Shown here one piece after another: positions 8,307 through 17,348 of a DNA stretch of 64,000 bases (its first letter is position 1; each line of letters begins with the position of its first letter). The stretch lies in the NCBI RefSeq assembly GCF_011881725.1, contig NZ_JAATUR010000023.1, positions 1 to 64,000 on the forward strand. The letters run 5' to 3'. The stretch is from Escherichia coli. Its GTDB lineage: Bacteria > Pseudomonadota > Gammaproteobacteria > Enterobacterales > Enterobacteriaceae. Below the pieces are notes generated by a model, which searched no databases, was not told the DNA's origin, and saw nothing but the letters and a program-made list of their open reading frames with translations. A program made the position numbers and the translations under genes.

Positions 8307-9857
8307 ATGAAGAGATCGATATCATTTCGTCCCACACTGCTCGCGATCGTCCTTGCCGCCACACTGCCGGTTGCTCACGGTGCCGTACCAAAAGATATGC
8401 TGGTAATTGGTAAAGCCGCCGACCCGCAAACCCTCGACCCGGCGGTCACTATTGATAATAACGACTGGACCGTCACCTATCCGTCTTATCAGCGACTGGT
8501 ACAGTACAAATCGGACGGCGATAAAGGCTCTACAGACGTTGAGGGCGATCTGGCAAGTAGCTGGAAAGCGTCTGACGATCAAAAAGAGTGGACGTTCACC
8601 CTGAAGAAAGACGCCAGATTTGCCGATGGGACGCCAGTCACAGCTGAAGCAGTAAAACTCTCTTTTGAGCGGTTGCTGAAAATTGGTCAGGGGCCAGCGG
8701 AAGCATTTCCCAAAGATTTAAAAATCGAAACTCCCGACGAACACACGGTGAAGTTTACCCTTAGCCAGCCATTCGCGCCGTTCCTCTACACGCTGGCGAA
8801 TGACGGAGCATCAATCATCAATCCGGCAATTTTAAAGGAGCATGCTGCGGATGATGCACGCGGTTTCCTCGCGCAAAACACCGCCGGTTCCGGACCGTTT
8901 ATGCTGAAAAGCTGGCAAAAAGGTCAACAATTAGTTCTGGTACCAAATCCGCATTACCCCGGCAATAAACCGAACTTCAAACGGGTATCAGTAAAAATTA
9001 TCGCTGAAAGCGCCTCCCGCCGTTTGCAACTCTCTCGTGGCGACATTGATATTGCCGATGCCCTGCCGGTTGATCAGCTCAACGCTCTTAAGCAAGAAAA
9101 CAAAGTCAACGTTGCAGAGTACCCGTCACTGCGCGTCACCTATCTGTATCTGAATAACAGCAAAGCGCCGCTTAATCAGGCGGATCTGCGTCGGGCTATT
9201 TCCTGGTCTACTGATTATCAGGGCATGGTTAACGGCATTCTCAGCGGTAATGGTAAACAGATGCGCGGCCCGATCCCGGAAGGCATGTGGGGGTACGACG
9301 CTACCGCAATGCAATACAACCATGACGAAACAAAAGCCAAAGCCGAATGGGATAAAGTGGCGACCAAACCCACCAGCCTGACCTTTCTCTATTCCGATAA
9401 CGACCCGAACTGGGAACCGATCGCCCTTGCGACTCAATCCAGTCTCAGCAAGTTGGGTATCAATGTGAAGCTGGAAAAACTGGCAAACGCGACCATGCGC
9501 GACAGAGTGGGTAAAGGTGATTACGACATTGCGATTGGCAACTGGAGTCCGGATTTCGCCGACCCGTATATGTTTATGAACTACTGGTTTGAGTCTGATA
9601 AAAAAGGACTGCCTGGAAACCGTTCGTTCTATGAAAACAGCGAGGTCGATAAATTACTGCGCAATGCGCTCGCGACAACCGACCAGACGCAGCGAACCCA
9701 GGACTACCAGCAGGCACAGAAAATCGTCATTGATGACGCGGCTTATGTGTACCTGTTCCAGAAAAACTACCAACTGGCGATGAACAAAGAGGTAAAAGGC
9801 TTCGTGTTCAATCCCATGCTGGAACAGGTCTTCAATATCAATACCATGAGTAAATAA
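8307..9857 (+). CDS. ddpA: ABC importer periplasmic binding protein DdpA
   Basis: Solute-binding protein of the dipeptide/oligopeptide (SBP family 5) class, 516 aa from ATG 8307. The frame stays open upstream into ddpX, but this ATG gives the K-12 length and a classic Sec signal peptide (MKRSISFRPTLLAIVL..., cleavage near AHG-A at ~25-26). Two-lobed SBP5 features follow, including the ADPQTLDPA start and the YPSYQRLV region. It is believed to deliver D-Ala-D-Ala to DdpBCDF. It ends just before ddpB with a 1-bp gap. Confidence 0.95.
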   Translation: MKRSISFRPTLLAIVLAATLPVAHGAVPKDMLVIGKAADPQTLDPAVTIDNNDWTVTYPSYQRLVQYKSDGDKGSTDVEGDLASSWKASDDQKEWTFTLKKDARFADGTPVTAEAVKLSFERLLKIGQGPAEAFPKDLKIETPDEHTVKFTLSQPFAPFLYTLANDGASIINPAILKEHAADDARGFLAQNTAGSGPFMLKSWQKGQQLVLVPNPHYPGNKPNFKRVSVKIIAESASRRLQLSRGDIDIADALPVDQLNALKQENKVNVAEYPSLRVTYLYLNNSKAPLNQADLRRAISWSTDYQGMVNGILSGNGKQMRGPIPEGMWGYDATAMQYNHDETKAKAEWDKVATKPTSLTFLYSDNDPNWEPIALATQSSLSKLGINVKLEKLANATMRDRVGKGDYDIAIGNWSPDFADPYMFMNYWFESDKKGLPGNRSFYENSEVDKLLRNALATTDQTQRTQDYQQAQKIVIDDAAYVYLFQKNYQLAMNKEVKGFVFNPMLEQVFNINTMSK

Positions 9858-9858
9858 C

Positions 9859-10881
9859 GTGACCTTCTGGAGTATTTTACGCCAATGCTGCTGGGGGCTG
9901 GCGCTCGTGGTGGCGGGCGTCTGTGTGATTACGTTTATTATCTCGCACTTGATCCCCGGCGATCCGGCGCGATTGCTGGCTGGCGACCGCGCCAGCGATG
10001 CCATCGTAGAAAATATTCGCCAGCAACTTGGGCTGGATCAGCCGCTGTACGTACAATTTTACCGTTACGTTAGCGACCTGTTTCATGGCGACCTGGGGAC
10101 GTCTATTCGTACCGGGCGTCCGGTTCTGGAAGAGTTGCGTATATTCTTCCCGGCGACGCTGGAGCTGGCTTTTTGTGCCCTTCTGCTGGCGCTATTGATA
10201 GGTATCCCGCTGGGCATACTCTCTGCCGTCTGGCGTAATCGCTGGCTGGATCATCTGGTACGACTCATGGCTATTACCGGGATCTCCACGCCGGCTTTCT
10301 GGCTGGGGTTAGGCGTTATTGTATTGTTTTATGGGCATCTGCAAATTCTACCCGGCGGCGGAAGGCTCGATGACTGGCTGGATCCGCCAACACACGTAAC
10401 CGGCTTTTATCTCCTTGATGCGCTGCTTGAAGGGAACGGCGAAGTCTTTTTCAATGCGTTGCAACATCTCATCTTACCGGCATTAACGCTGGCGTTCGTT
10501 CACCTGGGGATTGTCGCTCGCCAGATCCGCTCAGCGATGCTGGAACAGTTGTGTGAAGACTATATTCGTACCGCCCGGGCCAGCGGTTTGCCCGGCTGGT
10601 ATATCGTTTTACGTTATGCGCTACCCAATGCGTTGATCCCCTCGATTACCGTATTGGGTCTGGCGCTGGGTGATTTGTTGTATGGCGCAGTGCTCACTGA
10701 AACCGTTTTTGCCTGGCCCGGAATGGGCGCATGGGTAGTGACATCAATACAGGCGCTCGACTTCCCGGCAGTAATGGGTTTTGCGGTCGTGGTTTCGTTT
10801 GCTTATGTACTGGTGAACCTGGTGGTGGATTTGCTCTATTTGTGGATTGATCCGCGTATCGGGCGCGGAGGTGATGAATGA
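9859..10881 (+). CDS. ddpB: ABC importer permease DdpB
   Basis: Inner-membrane permease of the DppB/OppB family, 340 aa as in K-12. It starts with GTG directly after the ddpA stop. An N-terminal membrane segment (~10-30) is followed by a large periplasmic loop, then the permease core with about five further segments. The EAA coupling motif (YIRTARASGLPGWYIVLRYA) is near residues 235-255. It pairs with DdpC, whose start overlaps its final codons, to form the transmembrane channel. Confidence 0.95.
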   Translation: MTFWSILRQCCWGLALVVAGVCVITFIISHLIPGDPARLLAGDRASDAIVENIRQQLGLDQPLYVQFYRYVSDLFHGDLGTSIRTGRPVLEELRIFFPATLELAFCALLLALLIGIPLGILSAVWRNRWLDHLVRLMAITGISTPAFWLGLGVIVLFYGHLQILPGGGRLDDWLDPPTHVTGFYLLDALLEGNGEVFFNALQHLILPALTLAFVHLGIVARQIRSAMLEQLCEDYIRTARASGLPGWYIVLRYALPNALIPSITVLGLALGDLLYGAVLTETVFAWPGMGAWVVTSIQALDFPAVMGFAVVVSFAYVLVNLVVDLLYLWIDPRIGRGGDE

Positions 10882-11774
10882 TGTTAAGCGAAGACACACC
10901 TGTAGTACGCCCGAAAACACGAATGCGGTTTAACAGCGCAAAGCTGTTATGGATGCTGAAAGGCAGCCCGCTTACCGTGACCGGCGCAGTCATCATTATA
11001 TTGATGTTAATGATGATGGTGTTTTCACCGTGGCTGGCGACGCATGATCCCAACGCCATTGATTTAACCGCCCGCCTGTTGCCGCCTTCTGCGGCGAACT
11101 GGTTTGGCACCGATGAAGTGGGACGCGATCTGTTTAGCCGCGTGCTGGTCGGGAGTCAGCAATCGATTATCGCCGGATTAGTGGTGGTCGCTATCGCTGG
11201 CATTATTGGTTCGCTGCTCGGATGTCTTTCCGGCGTGCTGGGCGGACGTGCAGACGCCATTATCATGCGTATTATGGACATTATGCTGTCGATTCCTTCG
11301 TTGGTGCTGACGATGGCACTGGCTGCCGCTCTCGGGCCGAGTTTGTTTAACGCCATGCTGGCGATTGCTATTGTGCGTATTCCGTTTTATGTGCGCCTGG
11401 CGCGGGGGCAAACATTAGTTGTTCGCCAGTTCACTTACGTTCAGGCGGCGAAAACCTTTGGCGCATCGCGTTGGCATCTGATCAACTGGCATATTTTACG
11501 TAACTCCCTGCCGCCGCTGATCGTGCAGGCGTCACTGGACATTGGTAGCGCAATTCTAATGGCTGCCACGTTGGGATTTATTGGTCTGGGTGCTCAACAG
11601 CCAAGTGCTGAATGGGGGGCGATGGTGGCCAATGGTCGCAACTATGTGCTTGATCAGTGGTGGTATTGCGCCTTTCCGGGGGCAGCGATTTTAATTACTG
11701 CCGTCGGATTTAATCTGTTTGGCGATGGTATTCGCGATCTGCTTGACCCGAAAGCAGGAGGAAAGCAGTCATGA
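10878..11774 (+). CDS. ddpC: ABC importer permease DdpC
   Basis: Inner-membrane permease of the DppC/OppC family, 298 aa as in K-12, overlapping the end of ddpB by 4 bp. It shows the characteristic family segment FGTDEVGRDLFSR near residue 75, about six membrane segments, and an EAA-type loop (YVQAAKTFGASRWHLI) near 190-205 that contacts the ATPases. It is the partner of DdpB and overlaps ddpD by 4 bp, a tightly coupled arrangement typical of this operon. Confidence 0.95.
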   Translation: MMLSEDTPVVRPKTRMRFNSAKLLWMLKGSPLTVTGAVIIILMLMMMVFSPWLATHDPNAIDLTARLLPPSAANWFGTDEVGRDLFSRVLVGSQQSIIAGLVVVAIAGIIGSLLGCLSGVLGGRADAIIMRIMDIMLSIPSLVLTMALAAALGPSLFNAMLAIAIVRIPFYVRLARGQTLVVRQFTYVQAAKTFGASRWHLINWHILRNSLPPLIVQASLDIGSAILMAATLGFIGLGAQQPSAEWGAMVANGRNYVLDQWWYCAFPGAAILITAVGFNLFGDGIRDLLDPKAGGKQS

Positions 11775-12757
11775 CCCAACCTGTTCTGGACATTCAACAA
11801 CTGCATTTGAGTTTCCCCGGTTTTAACGGCGACGTTCACGCGCTCAACAATGTGTCTTTGCAGATTAACCGCGGTGAAATTGTCGGTCTGGTGGGCGAAT
11901 CCGGCTCAGGTAAATCAGTAACCGCAATGTTGATTATGCGTCTGTTGCCGACAGACAGTTATCGCGTACATCAGGGGCAGATTTCACTGCTGGGAGAAGA
12001 TGTTCTTAACGCACAAGAAAAACAGCTTAGTCAGTGGCGCGGCGCACGAGTGGCAATGATCTTTCAGGAACCGATGACTGCCCTCAATCCGACCCGCCGT
12101 ATTGGTCAACAAATGATGGACGTGATTCTTCATCATCAACCATTAAGTCGTCATGAAGCCAGAGCGAAAGCGATTACTCTGCTGAAGGAGATGCAGATCC
12201 CGGATGCCGCCGAAGTCATGTCGCGCTATCCGTTTGAGCTTTCAGGCGGTATGCGCCAGCGGGTCATGATTGCGCTGGCTTTCTCCTGCGAACCGCAGCT
12301 AATTATTGCTGACGAACCAACCACGGCGCTGGATGTCACGGTGCAGTTGCAGGTGTTGCGACTACTTAAACATAAAGCCCGCGCCAGCGGAACCGCGGTG
12401 CTATTCATCAGCCATGATATGGCCGTGGTGTCGCAATTGTGTGATAGCGTCTACGTGATGTATGCCGGAAGCGTAATTGAAAGCGGCGTGACGGCAGACG
12501 TCATTCATCATCCCCGGCATCCGTATTCCATTGGTTTGCTGCAATGCGCGCCAGAGCACGGAATACCGCGTCAGCCATTACCTGCTATCCGAGGGACGGT
12601 CCCAAATCTCACCCGTTTGCCCGACGGCTGCGCGTTTCGTGATCGCTGCTATGCAGCGGGGGTACTGTGTGAAAATATCCCGGCGCTGACGCCGTGTGAT
12701 GACAGCAACCACCGCTGCGCCTGTTGGTATCCTCAGCAGGAGGCCATCAATGTCTGA
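11771..12757 (+). CDS. ddpD: ABC importer ATPase DdpD
   Basis: Cytoplasmic ATP-binding subunit of the DppD/OppD type, 328 aa as in K-12. Walker A GESGSGKS is near residue 41, the ABC signature LSGGMRQR near 155, Walker B LIIADEP near 178, and the switch His in LFISHDM near 212. The C-terminal tail has the oligopeptide-transporter extension with clustered cysteines (CAFRDRCYAAGVLC) that in relatives binds an iron-sulfur cluster. It forms the ATPase pair with DdpF, which starts inside its last codons. Confidence 0.95.
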   Translation: MTQPVLDIQQLHLSFPGFNGDVHALNNVSLQINRGEIVGLVGESGSGKSVTAMLIMRLLPTDSYRVHQGQISLLGEDVLNAQEKQLSQWRGARVAMIFQEPMTALNPTRRIGQQMMDVILHHQPLSRHEARAKAITLLKEMQIPDAAEVMSRYPFELSGGMRQRVMIALAFSCEPQLIIADEPTTALDVTVQLQVLRLLKHKARASGTAVLFISHDMAVVSQLCDSVYVMYAGSVIESGVTADVIHHPRHPYSIGLLQCAPEHGIPRQPLPAIRGTVPNLTRLPDGCAFRDRCYAAGVLCENIPALTPCDDSNHRCACWYPQQEAINV

Positions 12758-13676
12758 CACGTTATTAACGTTACGCGACGTCCACGTCGATTTTCCTGCT
12801 CGTAAAAACTGGCTTGGCAGAACCACCGAACATGTTCATGCCATCAATGGTATTGATTTGCAGATCCGCCGTGGTGAAACCTTAGGTATCGTCGGTGAAT
12901 CCGGCTGTGGAAAAAGTACCCTTGCGCAGTTGTTGATGGGTATGCTGCAACCGAGCCACGGTCAGTGCATCCATTCAGGATCACAGCGCAAAATGCAGAT
13001 GGTATTTCAGGATCCGCTCTCTTCGCTCAATCCTCGCTTACCGGTGTGGCGCATCATTACGGAACCGGTATGGATTGCAAACCGCAGTAGTGAGCAAAAG
13101 CGGCGGGCGCTGGCGGAGGAACTGGCTGTACAGGTGGGTATTAGACCGGAATACCTCGATCGCCTTCCCCATGCGTTTTCCGGTGGGCAACGACAGCGCA
13201 TCGCTATTGCCAGAGCACTCTCCTCGCAACCTGACGTGATTGTACTTGATGAACCCACCTCGGCACTGGATATCTCCGTTCAGGCGCAGATCCTCAATTT
13301 ATTAGTAACGCTACAGGAAAATCGCGGGCTGACCTATGTGCTAATTTCACACAATGTCTCGGTGATACGTCATATGAGCGATCGGGTGGCGGTGATGTAT
13401 CTCGGGCAGATTGTAGAACTGGGCGACGCGCAACAGGTACTGGCGATTCCGGCACATCCATACACCCGATTATTGCTGGATTCATTGCCTGCGATTGATA
13501 AACCTCTGGAGGAAGAATGGACGTTGCATAAAACGGATTTGCCAGGAAACCGCACGCTGCCACAAGGCTGCTTTTTCCGCGAACGCTGCCCATTAGCAAC
13601 CAACGGATGTGAAGTTCGGCAGTTATTAAGGCCGCGGGATGACGGACGAGAGATCCGTTGCTGGCGGGCGCTGTAA
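12750..13676 (+). CDS. ddpF: ABC importer ATPase DdpF
   Basis: Second cytoplasmic ATPase of the Ddp importer (DppF/OppF type), 308 aa from ATG 12750, preceded by CAGGAGG. Walker A GESGCGKS, signature FSGGQRQR, Walker B VIVLDEP and the switch His in VLISHNV are all intact. The C-terminal Cys-containing tail (CFFRERCPLATNGC) is present. It is the last gene of ddpXABCDF. In K-12, as I remember it, osmC comes next; here a seven-gene accessory block intervenes. Confidence 0.95.
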   Translation: MSDTLLTLRDVHVDFPARKNWLGRTTEHVHAINGIDLQIRRGETLGIVGESGCGKSTLAQLLMGMLQPSHGQCIHSGSQRKMQMVFQDPLSSLNPRLPVWRIITEPVWIANRSSEQKRRALAEELAVQVGIRPEYLDRLPHAFSGGQRQRIAIARALSSQPDVIVLDEPTSALDISVQAQILNLLVTLQENRGLTYVLISHNVSVIRHMSDRVAVMYLGQIVELGDAQQVLAIPAHPYTRLLLDSLPAIDKPLEEEWTLHKTDLPGNRTLPQGCFFRERCPLATNGCEVRQLLRPRDDGREIRCWRAL

Positions 13677-13734
13677 AATGCGGCAATCGGCCTGCACTTG
13701 AGGTTATTATCAGGCTTACGGGAACGTGGAAACG

Positions 13735-14625
13735 TTATGCGTCATAGGCCTTTTTTAACGTTTCCATCAACGCTTGCGCCGCAGTAGAAAGCTTATGGTG
13801 TGACGAACGCAGTACGCCGACCCTACGCTCAATCACCGGATTATCCAGTTCCAGACATACTGCGCCCAGTTCGCTCATTTGTCTTCGGCACAATGCAGGC
13901 ACGGCACTACCGCCCAAACCGTTTGCCACCAGTCGTCCGACTGTAACCAGTTGATGACTTTCCAGCGCCACTTCCAGTTGCGTTCCACTTAGTGCCAACT
14001 GCTCTTCCAGCATCAACCTGACGGCTGATGGTCGCTGAAGGGTGATGAAATCTAACGTCAGCAATTCCCGCCAGCTCACGCGTTGCCGATTCGCCAGCCG
14101 GGAATCGGCTGGAACAATGGCGACAAATCGGTCCACACCCAGCGGGGTAAAATGCAAATGGCCGCAATAGTCAGGTTCAAAAGCAATTCCCATCTCTACG
14201 CGCCCTTCGCTCACCATCTCGATCACCTGCTCATTCAACACATCGTGCACGGTGATGTTAATCCCCGAATAACAGTCACGAAAAGTTTTTAGCACCGGAG
14301 GCAACACGTTTGTCGCAAATGAAGGCATTGCCGCCACCGAGACTTTGCCTCGTCTGAGCGTGAATCGCTGGCGCATGGCTTCCTCGGTGTTATCCCAGTC
14401 AGCCAGCAGAGGTCGCGCCATCGACAAAAGCGTTTCGCCCTCCTGCGTTAATGTCACTTTTCGCGTGGTACGCAGCAGTAAAGCGCCCCCTAAAGCATCT
14501 TCCAGTCCTTTAATGGCAAGACTTAGTGCAGGTTGCGACATATTCAGTCGTTCACTGGCATGGGCAAAATTAAGAGTGTGAGCTACCGCTAAAAACGCGC
14601 GTAACTGTCTGATGCTCATTTTCAT
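13735..14625 (-). CDS. LysR-family regulator of the hydroxybutyrate operon
   Basis: Transcription factor of the LysR family, 296 aa if started at ATG 14625 (ATGs at 14637 and 14619 are also possible). The N-terminal winged helix-turn-helix spans ~1-60 with the typical pattern LRAFLAVAHTLNF...SQPALSLAIKGLE, followed by an effector-binding domain (~90-290). It is transcribed divergently from the scoA-like gene across a ~140-bp AT-rich gap, the usual layout for a LysR protein controlling its neighbour. Its co-inducer is unknown; acetoacetate, 3-hydroxybutyrate or a CoA ester are natural guesses. It is not part of the K-12 ddpF-osmC interval as I recall it. Confidence 0.85.
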   Translation of the reverse strand: MKMSIRQLRAFLAVAHTLNFAHASERLNMSQPALSLAIKGLEDALGGALLLRTTRKVTLTQEGETLLSMARPLLADWDNTEEAMRQRFTLRRGKVSVAAMPSFATNVLPPVLKTFRDCYSGINITVHDVLNEQVIEMVSEGRVEMGIAFEPDYCGHLHFTPLGVDRFVAIVPADSRLANRQRVSWRELLTLDFITLQRPSAVRLMLEEQLALSGTQLEVALESHQLVTVGRLVANGLGGSAVPALCRRQMSELGAVCLELDNPVIERRVGVLRSSHHKLSTAAQALMETLKKAYDA

Positions 14626-14654
14626 TCGACACCACATTAACCTATTGAATACAT

Positions 14655-14691
14655 TTAATTAACACCAAATTAATAAATAATACAAATTAAT
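14655..14691. promoter_or_regulatory. Candidate LysR operator region
   Basis: Three AT palindromes are regularly placed between the divergent genes: TTAATTAA (14655-14662), ATTAAT (14669-14674) and ATTAAT (14686-14691), the last two 17 bp centre to centre. LysR proteins often bind such AT-rich dyads (T-N11-A). Most of the intergenic DNA is extremely AT-rich, so chance palindromes are likely. Confidence 0.35.
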
Positions 14692-14766
14692 GAATCACAA
14701 ATTTAAAATTAACAAATCATTTTTTGCCCTTAATGATGTTGGAAAGGACAACTGGAGGGCAACTGT

Positions 14767-15474
14767 ATGGCTGGGCTGGATAAACGGGTCGCCACGTATC
14801 ACGAGGCACTTGAAGGACTTACCAATGAGATGACGATTCTGGCGGGAGGTTTTGGCCTGTGCGGCATCCCGGAGAACCTGATTGCTGAAGTTCGCCACCG
14901 TGGAGTAACAGGATTAACGGTGGTTTCCAATAATTGTGGCGTGGACGGTTTTGGACTGGGGGTGCTGCTGGAAACCAGGCAGATCCGTAAAGTCGTCGCA
15001 TCTTATGTTGGAGAGAACTCTTTGTTTGAAAAACAGGTACTTAATGGCGAACTGGAGGCAATTCTCACACCACAAGGCACCCTGGCAGAACAACTGCGTG
15101 CAGGCGGCGCTGGCATCCCTGCTTTCTTTACTGCCACCGGTTACGGTACCCCCGTTGCCGAAGGGAAAGAGGTCCGCGAATTCAATGGTCGTCCGTACAT
15201 CATGGAAAAGGCGATAACCGGTGATTTTGCCCTGGTCAAAGGCTGGAAAGCTGACTGGTACGGCAACGTGATCTATCGCCATACCGCACAAAACTTCAAC
15301 CCACTGATGGCGACTGCCGGGAAAATCACCGTGGTGGAAGTGGAAGAAATTGTGCCGCCAGGTGAACTTGATCCTGCCGCTATTCATACCCCCGGGATTT
15401 TTGTTAATCGCGTCATTCAGGGGCAATTTGAAAAACGCATTGAACAACGCACCCTTAGCCGTAAAGGAACCTGA
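14767..15474 (+). CDS. 3-oxoacid CoA-transferase subunit A (ScoA/AtoD-like)
   Basis: Alpha subunit of a family I CoA-transferase, 235 aa. Residues ~20-40 carry the conserved [17 protein letters not shown] glycine-rich motif, followed by [12 protein letters not shown]. The [21 protein letters not shown] region is typical of succinyl-CoA:3-oxoacid CoA-transferase (ScoA), which is closer than the E. coli acetoacetate transferase AtoD by eye. With subunit B it should move CoA from succinyl-CoA or acetyl-CoA to acetoacetate. A strong GGAGGG ribosome site precedes the ATG, and subunit B follows after 2 bp. Confidence is high for the family and moderate for the exact CoA donor. Confidence 0.88.
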   Translation: MAGLDKRVATYHEALEGLTNEMTILAGGFGLCGIPENLIAEVRHRGVTGLTVVSNNCGVDGFGLGVLLETRQIRKVVASYVGENSLFEKQVLNGELEAILTPQGTLAEQLRAGGAGIPAFFTATGYGTPVAEGKEVREFNGRPYIMEKAITGDFALVKGWKADWYGNVIYRHTAQNFNPLMATAGKITVVEVEEIVPPGELDPAAIHTPGIFVNRVIQGQFEKRIEQRTLSRKGT

Positions 15475-15476
15475 CC

Positions 15477-16133
15477 ATGTTAACCCGTGAACAAATGGCG
15501 ATGCGTGTCGCCCGCGAATTACGCGATGGCTATTACGTCAATCTCGGCATTGGTATCCCAACCCTGGTGGCGAACTATATTCCTGACGGAATGGATGTGA
15601 TGTTGCAGTCAGAGAACGGTTTGCTGGGAATGGGCGCATTTCCTTCGGAAGATGAACTTGACGCCGACATGATTAACGCCGGTAAACAAACCGTTACTGC
15701 ACGGAAAGGTGCAGCGATATTCGACTCGGCGCAATCATTCGCCATGATCCGTGGCGGTCATGTGGATTTGACCGTACTTGGTGCATTTGAAGTGGATGTG
15801 AATGGCAACATTGCCTCATGGATGATCCCCGGCAAGATGGTTAAAGGCATGGGAGGCGCAATGGATCTGGTTGCCGGTGCCGAGAATATTATCGTAGTAA
15901 TGACCCACGCCTCCAAATCTGGCGAATCCAAACTGCTTCCCGCCTGTACCCTGCCGTTAACTGGCGTCGGCTGCATCAAACGCGTCTTAACCGACCTTGC
16001 GCTGCTGGAAATTGCTGACGGTGCTTTCATCCTACGTGAGCGCGCGCCGGGAATTAGCGTTGCGGAAATCGTCGCCAAAACCGCTGGTATGTTGTTTGTA
16101 CCGGAACATGTCCCGGAAATGCAATTCAACTGA
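15477..16133 (+). CDS. 3-oxoacid CoA-transferase subunit B (ScoB/AtoA-like)
   Basis: Beta subunit of the family I CoA-transferase, 218 aa. It has the catalytic glutamate in the SENGLLGMG motif near residues 46-54, preceded by the GIGIPTLV loop. The DLTVLGAFEVDVNGNIASWMIPGK segment is characteristic of ScoB. It carries the covalent glutamyl-CoA intermediate of the reaction. It is tightly coupled to subunit A (2-bp gap) and followed by the thiolase after 9 bp. Confidence 0.88.
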   Translation: MLTREQMAMRVARELRDGYYVNLGIGIPTLVANYIPDGMDVMLQSENGLLGMGAFPSEDELDADMINAGKQTVTARKGAAIFDSAQSFAMIRGGHVDLTVLGAFEVDVNGNIASWMIPGKMVKGMGGAMDLVAGAENIIVVMTHASKSGESKLLPACTLPLTGVGCIKRVLTDLALLEIADGAFILRERAPGISVAEIVAKTAGMLFVPEHVPEMQFN

Positions 16134-16142
16134 GGAGCCAAC

Positions 16143-17348
16143 ATGCAGGACGTTGTTATTGTTGCCGCTACGCGCACACCAATTGGCTGTTTTCATGGCG
16201 TACTCGCCCCGCTCTCTGCGGTTGATCTCGGCGCTACCACCATCCGTTCGTTACTGGAGAAAACCTCACTTCCGCCAGAACAGATCGACGAAGTGATTTT
16301 CGGTCAGGTCCTGACCGCAGGAAGTGGACAAAACCCGGCACGACAGTCGGCGCTCAAAGCTGGATTACGTCACGAAACACCAGCTGTCACCATTAACCTG
16401 GTATGCGGTTCCGGGATGAAAGCCGTACACCAGGCCGTGCAGGCGATCCGCTGCGGTGATGCCCAAATAATTATCGCAGGTGGTCAGGAAAGCATGAGTA
16501 ACGCTCCCTATTTTATTGATGGCGCGCGAGCCGGTTTACGCCTCGGGCATACCAGTATGAAAGACAGCGTGGTCCATGATGGGCTATGGGATGCTTTCAA
16601 TGATTATCACATGGGCATTACTGCAGAAAACCTTGCACAAAAATATGCCATCAGTCGCGAGCGTCAGGACGCATTCGCACTACGTTCTCAGCAAAAAGCT
16701 GCCGCCGCAATGGAAGCCGGGCGCTTTGCTGACGAAATTACCCCAGTCAGCATACCACAAGGTAAAAAACCACCCCGCTGGGTAAATACCGACGAGCAAC
16801 CACGCCCCGGGACGCAACTGGAAAAACTGGCGCAACTGAAACCGGCCTTTCTTCCAGTGGCTGGCAGCGTCACTGCAGGAAATGCTTCGTCTATCAATGA
16901 TGGCGCCGCCGCAGTCATGTTAATGAGCGCCAGCAAAGCTGCCGAACTTGGCCTCCCTGTGCTGGTACAGGTGGCAGGTTATGCCGTTTCTGGCGTCGAT
17001 CCCGCATTTATGGGCATTGGTCCGGTCGCAGCTACCCGCGAATGTCTTAAGCGTTGCGGATGGACACTGGAAGATCTTGATCTTATTGAAGCCAACGAAG
17101 CTTTCGCCGTGCAGGCGCTGGCCGTTGGCGACGAGCTTAACTGGGATAACGACAAAGTGAATGTTAATGGCGGTGCAATCGCACTTGGGCATCCCATTGG
17201 TGCTTCCGGTTGCCGCATTCTGGTCACTCTCATTTATGAAATGGCGCGACGTAATGCGCAAAAAGGGCTGGCGACGCTATGCGTCGGTGGCGGTCAGGGA
17301 GTGGCTCTGACGCTGGAAAGAACCACAGGAGAACACCATGCAAACTGA
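16143..17348 (+). CDS. Acetyl-CoA C-acetyltransferase (thiolase II-like)
   Basis: Degradative/biosynthetic thiolase, 401 aa, similar in length to AtoB. It cleaves acetoacetyl-CoA with CoA to two acetyl-CoA. Catalytic residues are visible: nucleophilic Cys in [11 protein letters not shown] (near residue 88), NEAFA (near 319), His in [10 protein letters not shown] (near 351) and the second Cys in the C-terminal CVGGGQG motif (near 381). The position after the CoA-transferase genes gives the second step of acetoacetate catabolism. Its last 11 bp overlap the next gene. Confidence 0.9.
   Translation: MQDVVIVAATRTPIGCFHGVLAPLSAVDLGATTIRSLLEKTSLPPEQIDEVIFGQVLTAGSGQNPARQSALKAGLRHETPAVTINLVCGSGMKAVHQAVQAIRCGDAQIIIAGGQESMSNAPYFIDGARAGLRLGHTSMKDSVVHDGLWDAFNDYHMGITAENLAQKYAISRERQDAFALRSQQKAAAAMEAGRFADEITPVSIPQGKKPPRWVNTDEQPRPGTQLEKLAQLKPAFLPVAGSVTAGNASSINDGAAAVMLMSASKAAELGLPVLVQVAGYAVSGVDPAFMGIGPVAATRECLKRCGWTLEDLDLIEANEAFAVQALAVGDELNWDNDKVNVNGGAIALGHPIGASGCRILVTLIYEMARRNAQKGLATLCVGGGQGVALTLERTTGEHHAN

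Noticed and set aside
14914..15447. 177-codon open frame antisense to the CoA-transferase A gene
   Set aside because: No initiation signal or recognisable domain. The sense frame is an unmistakable CoA-transferase subunit.
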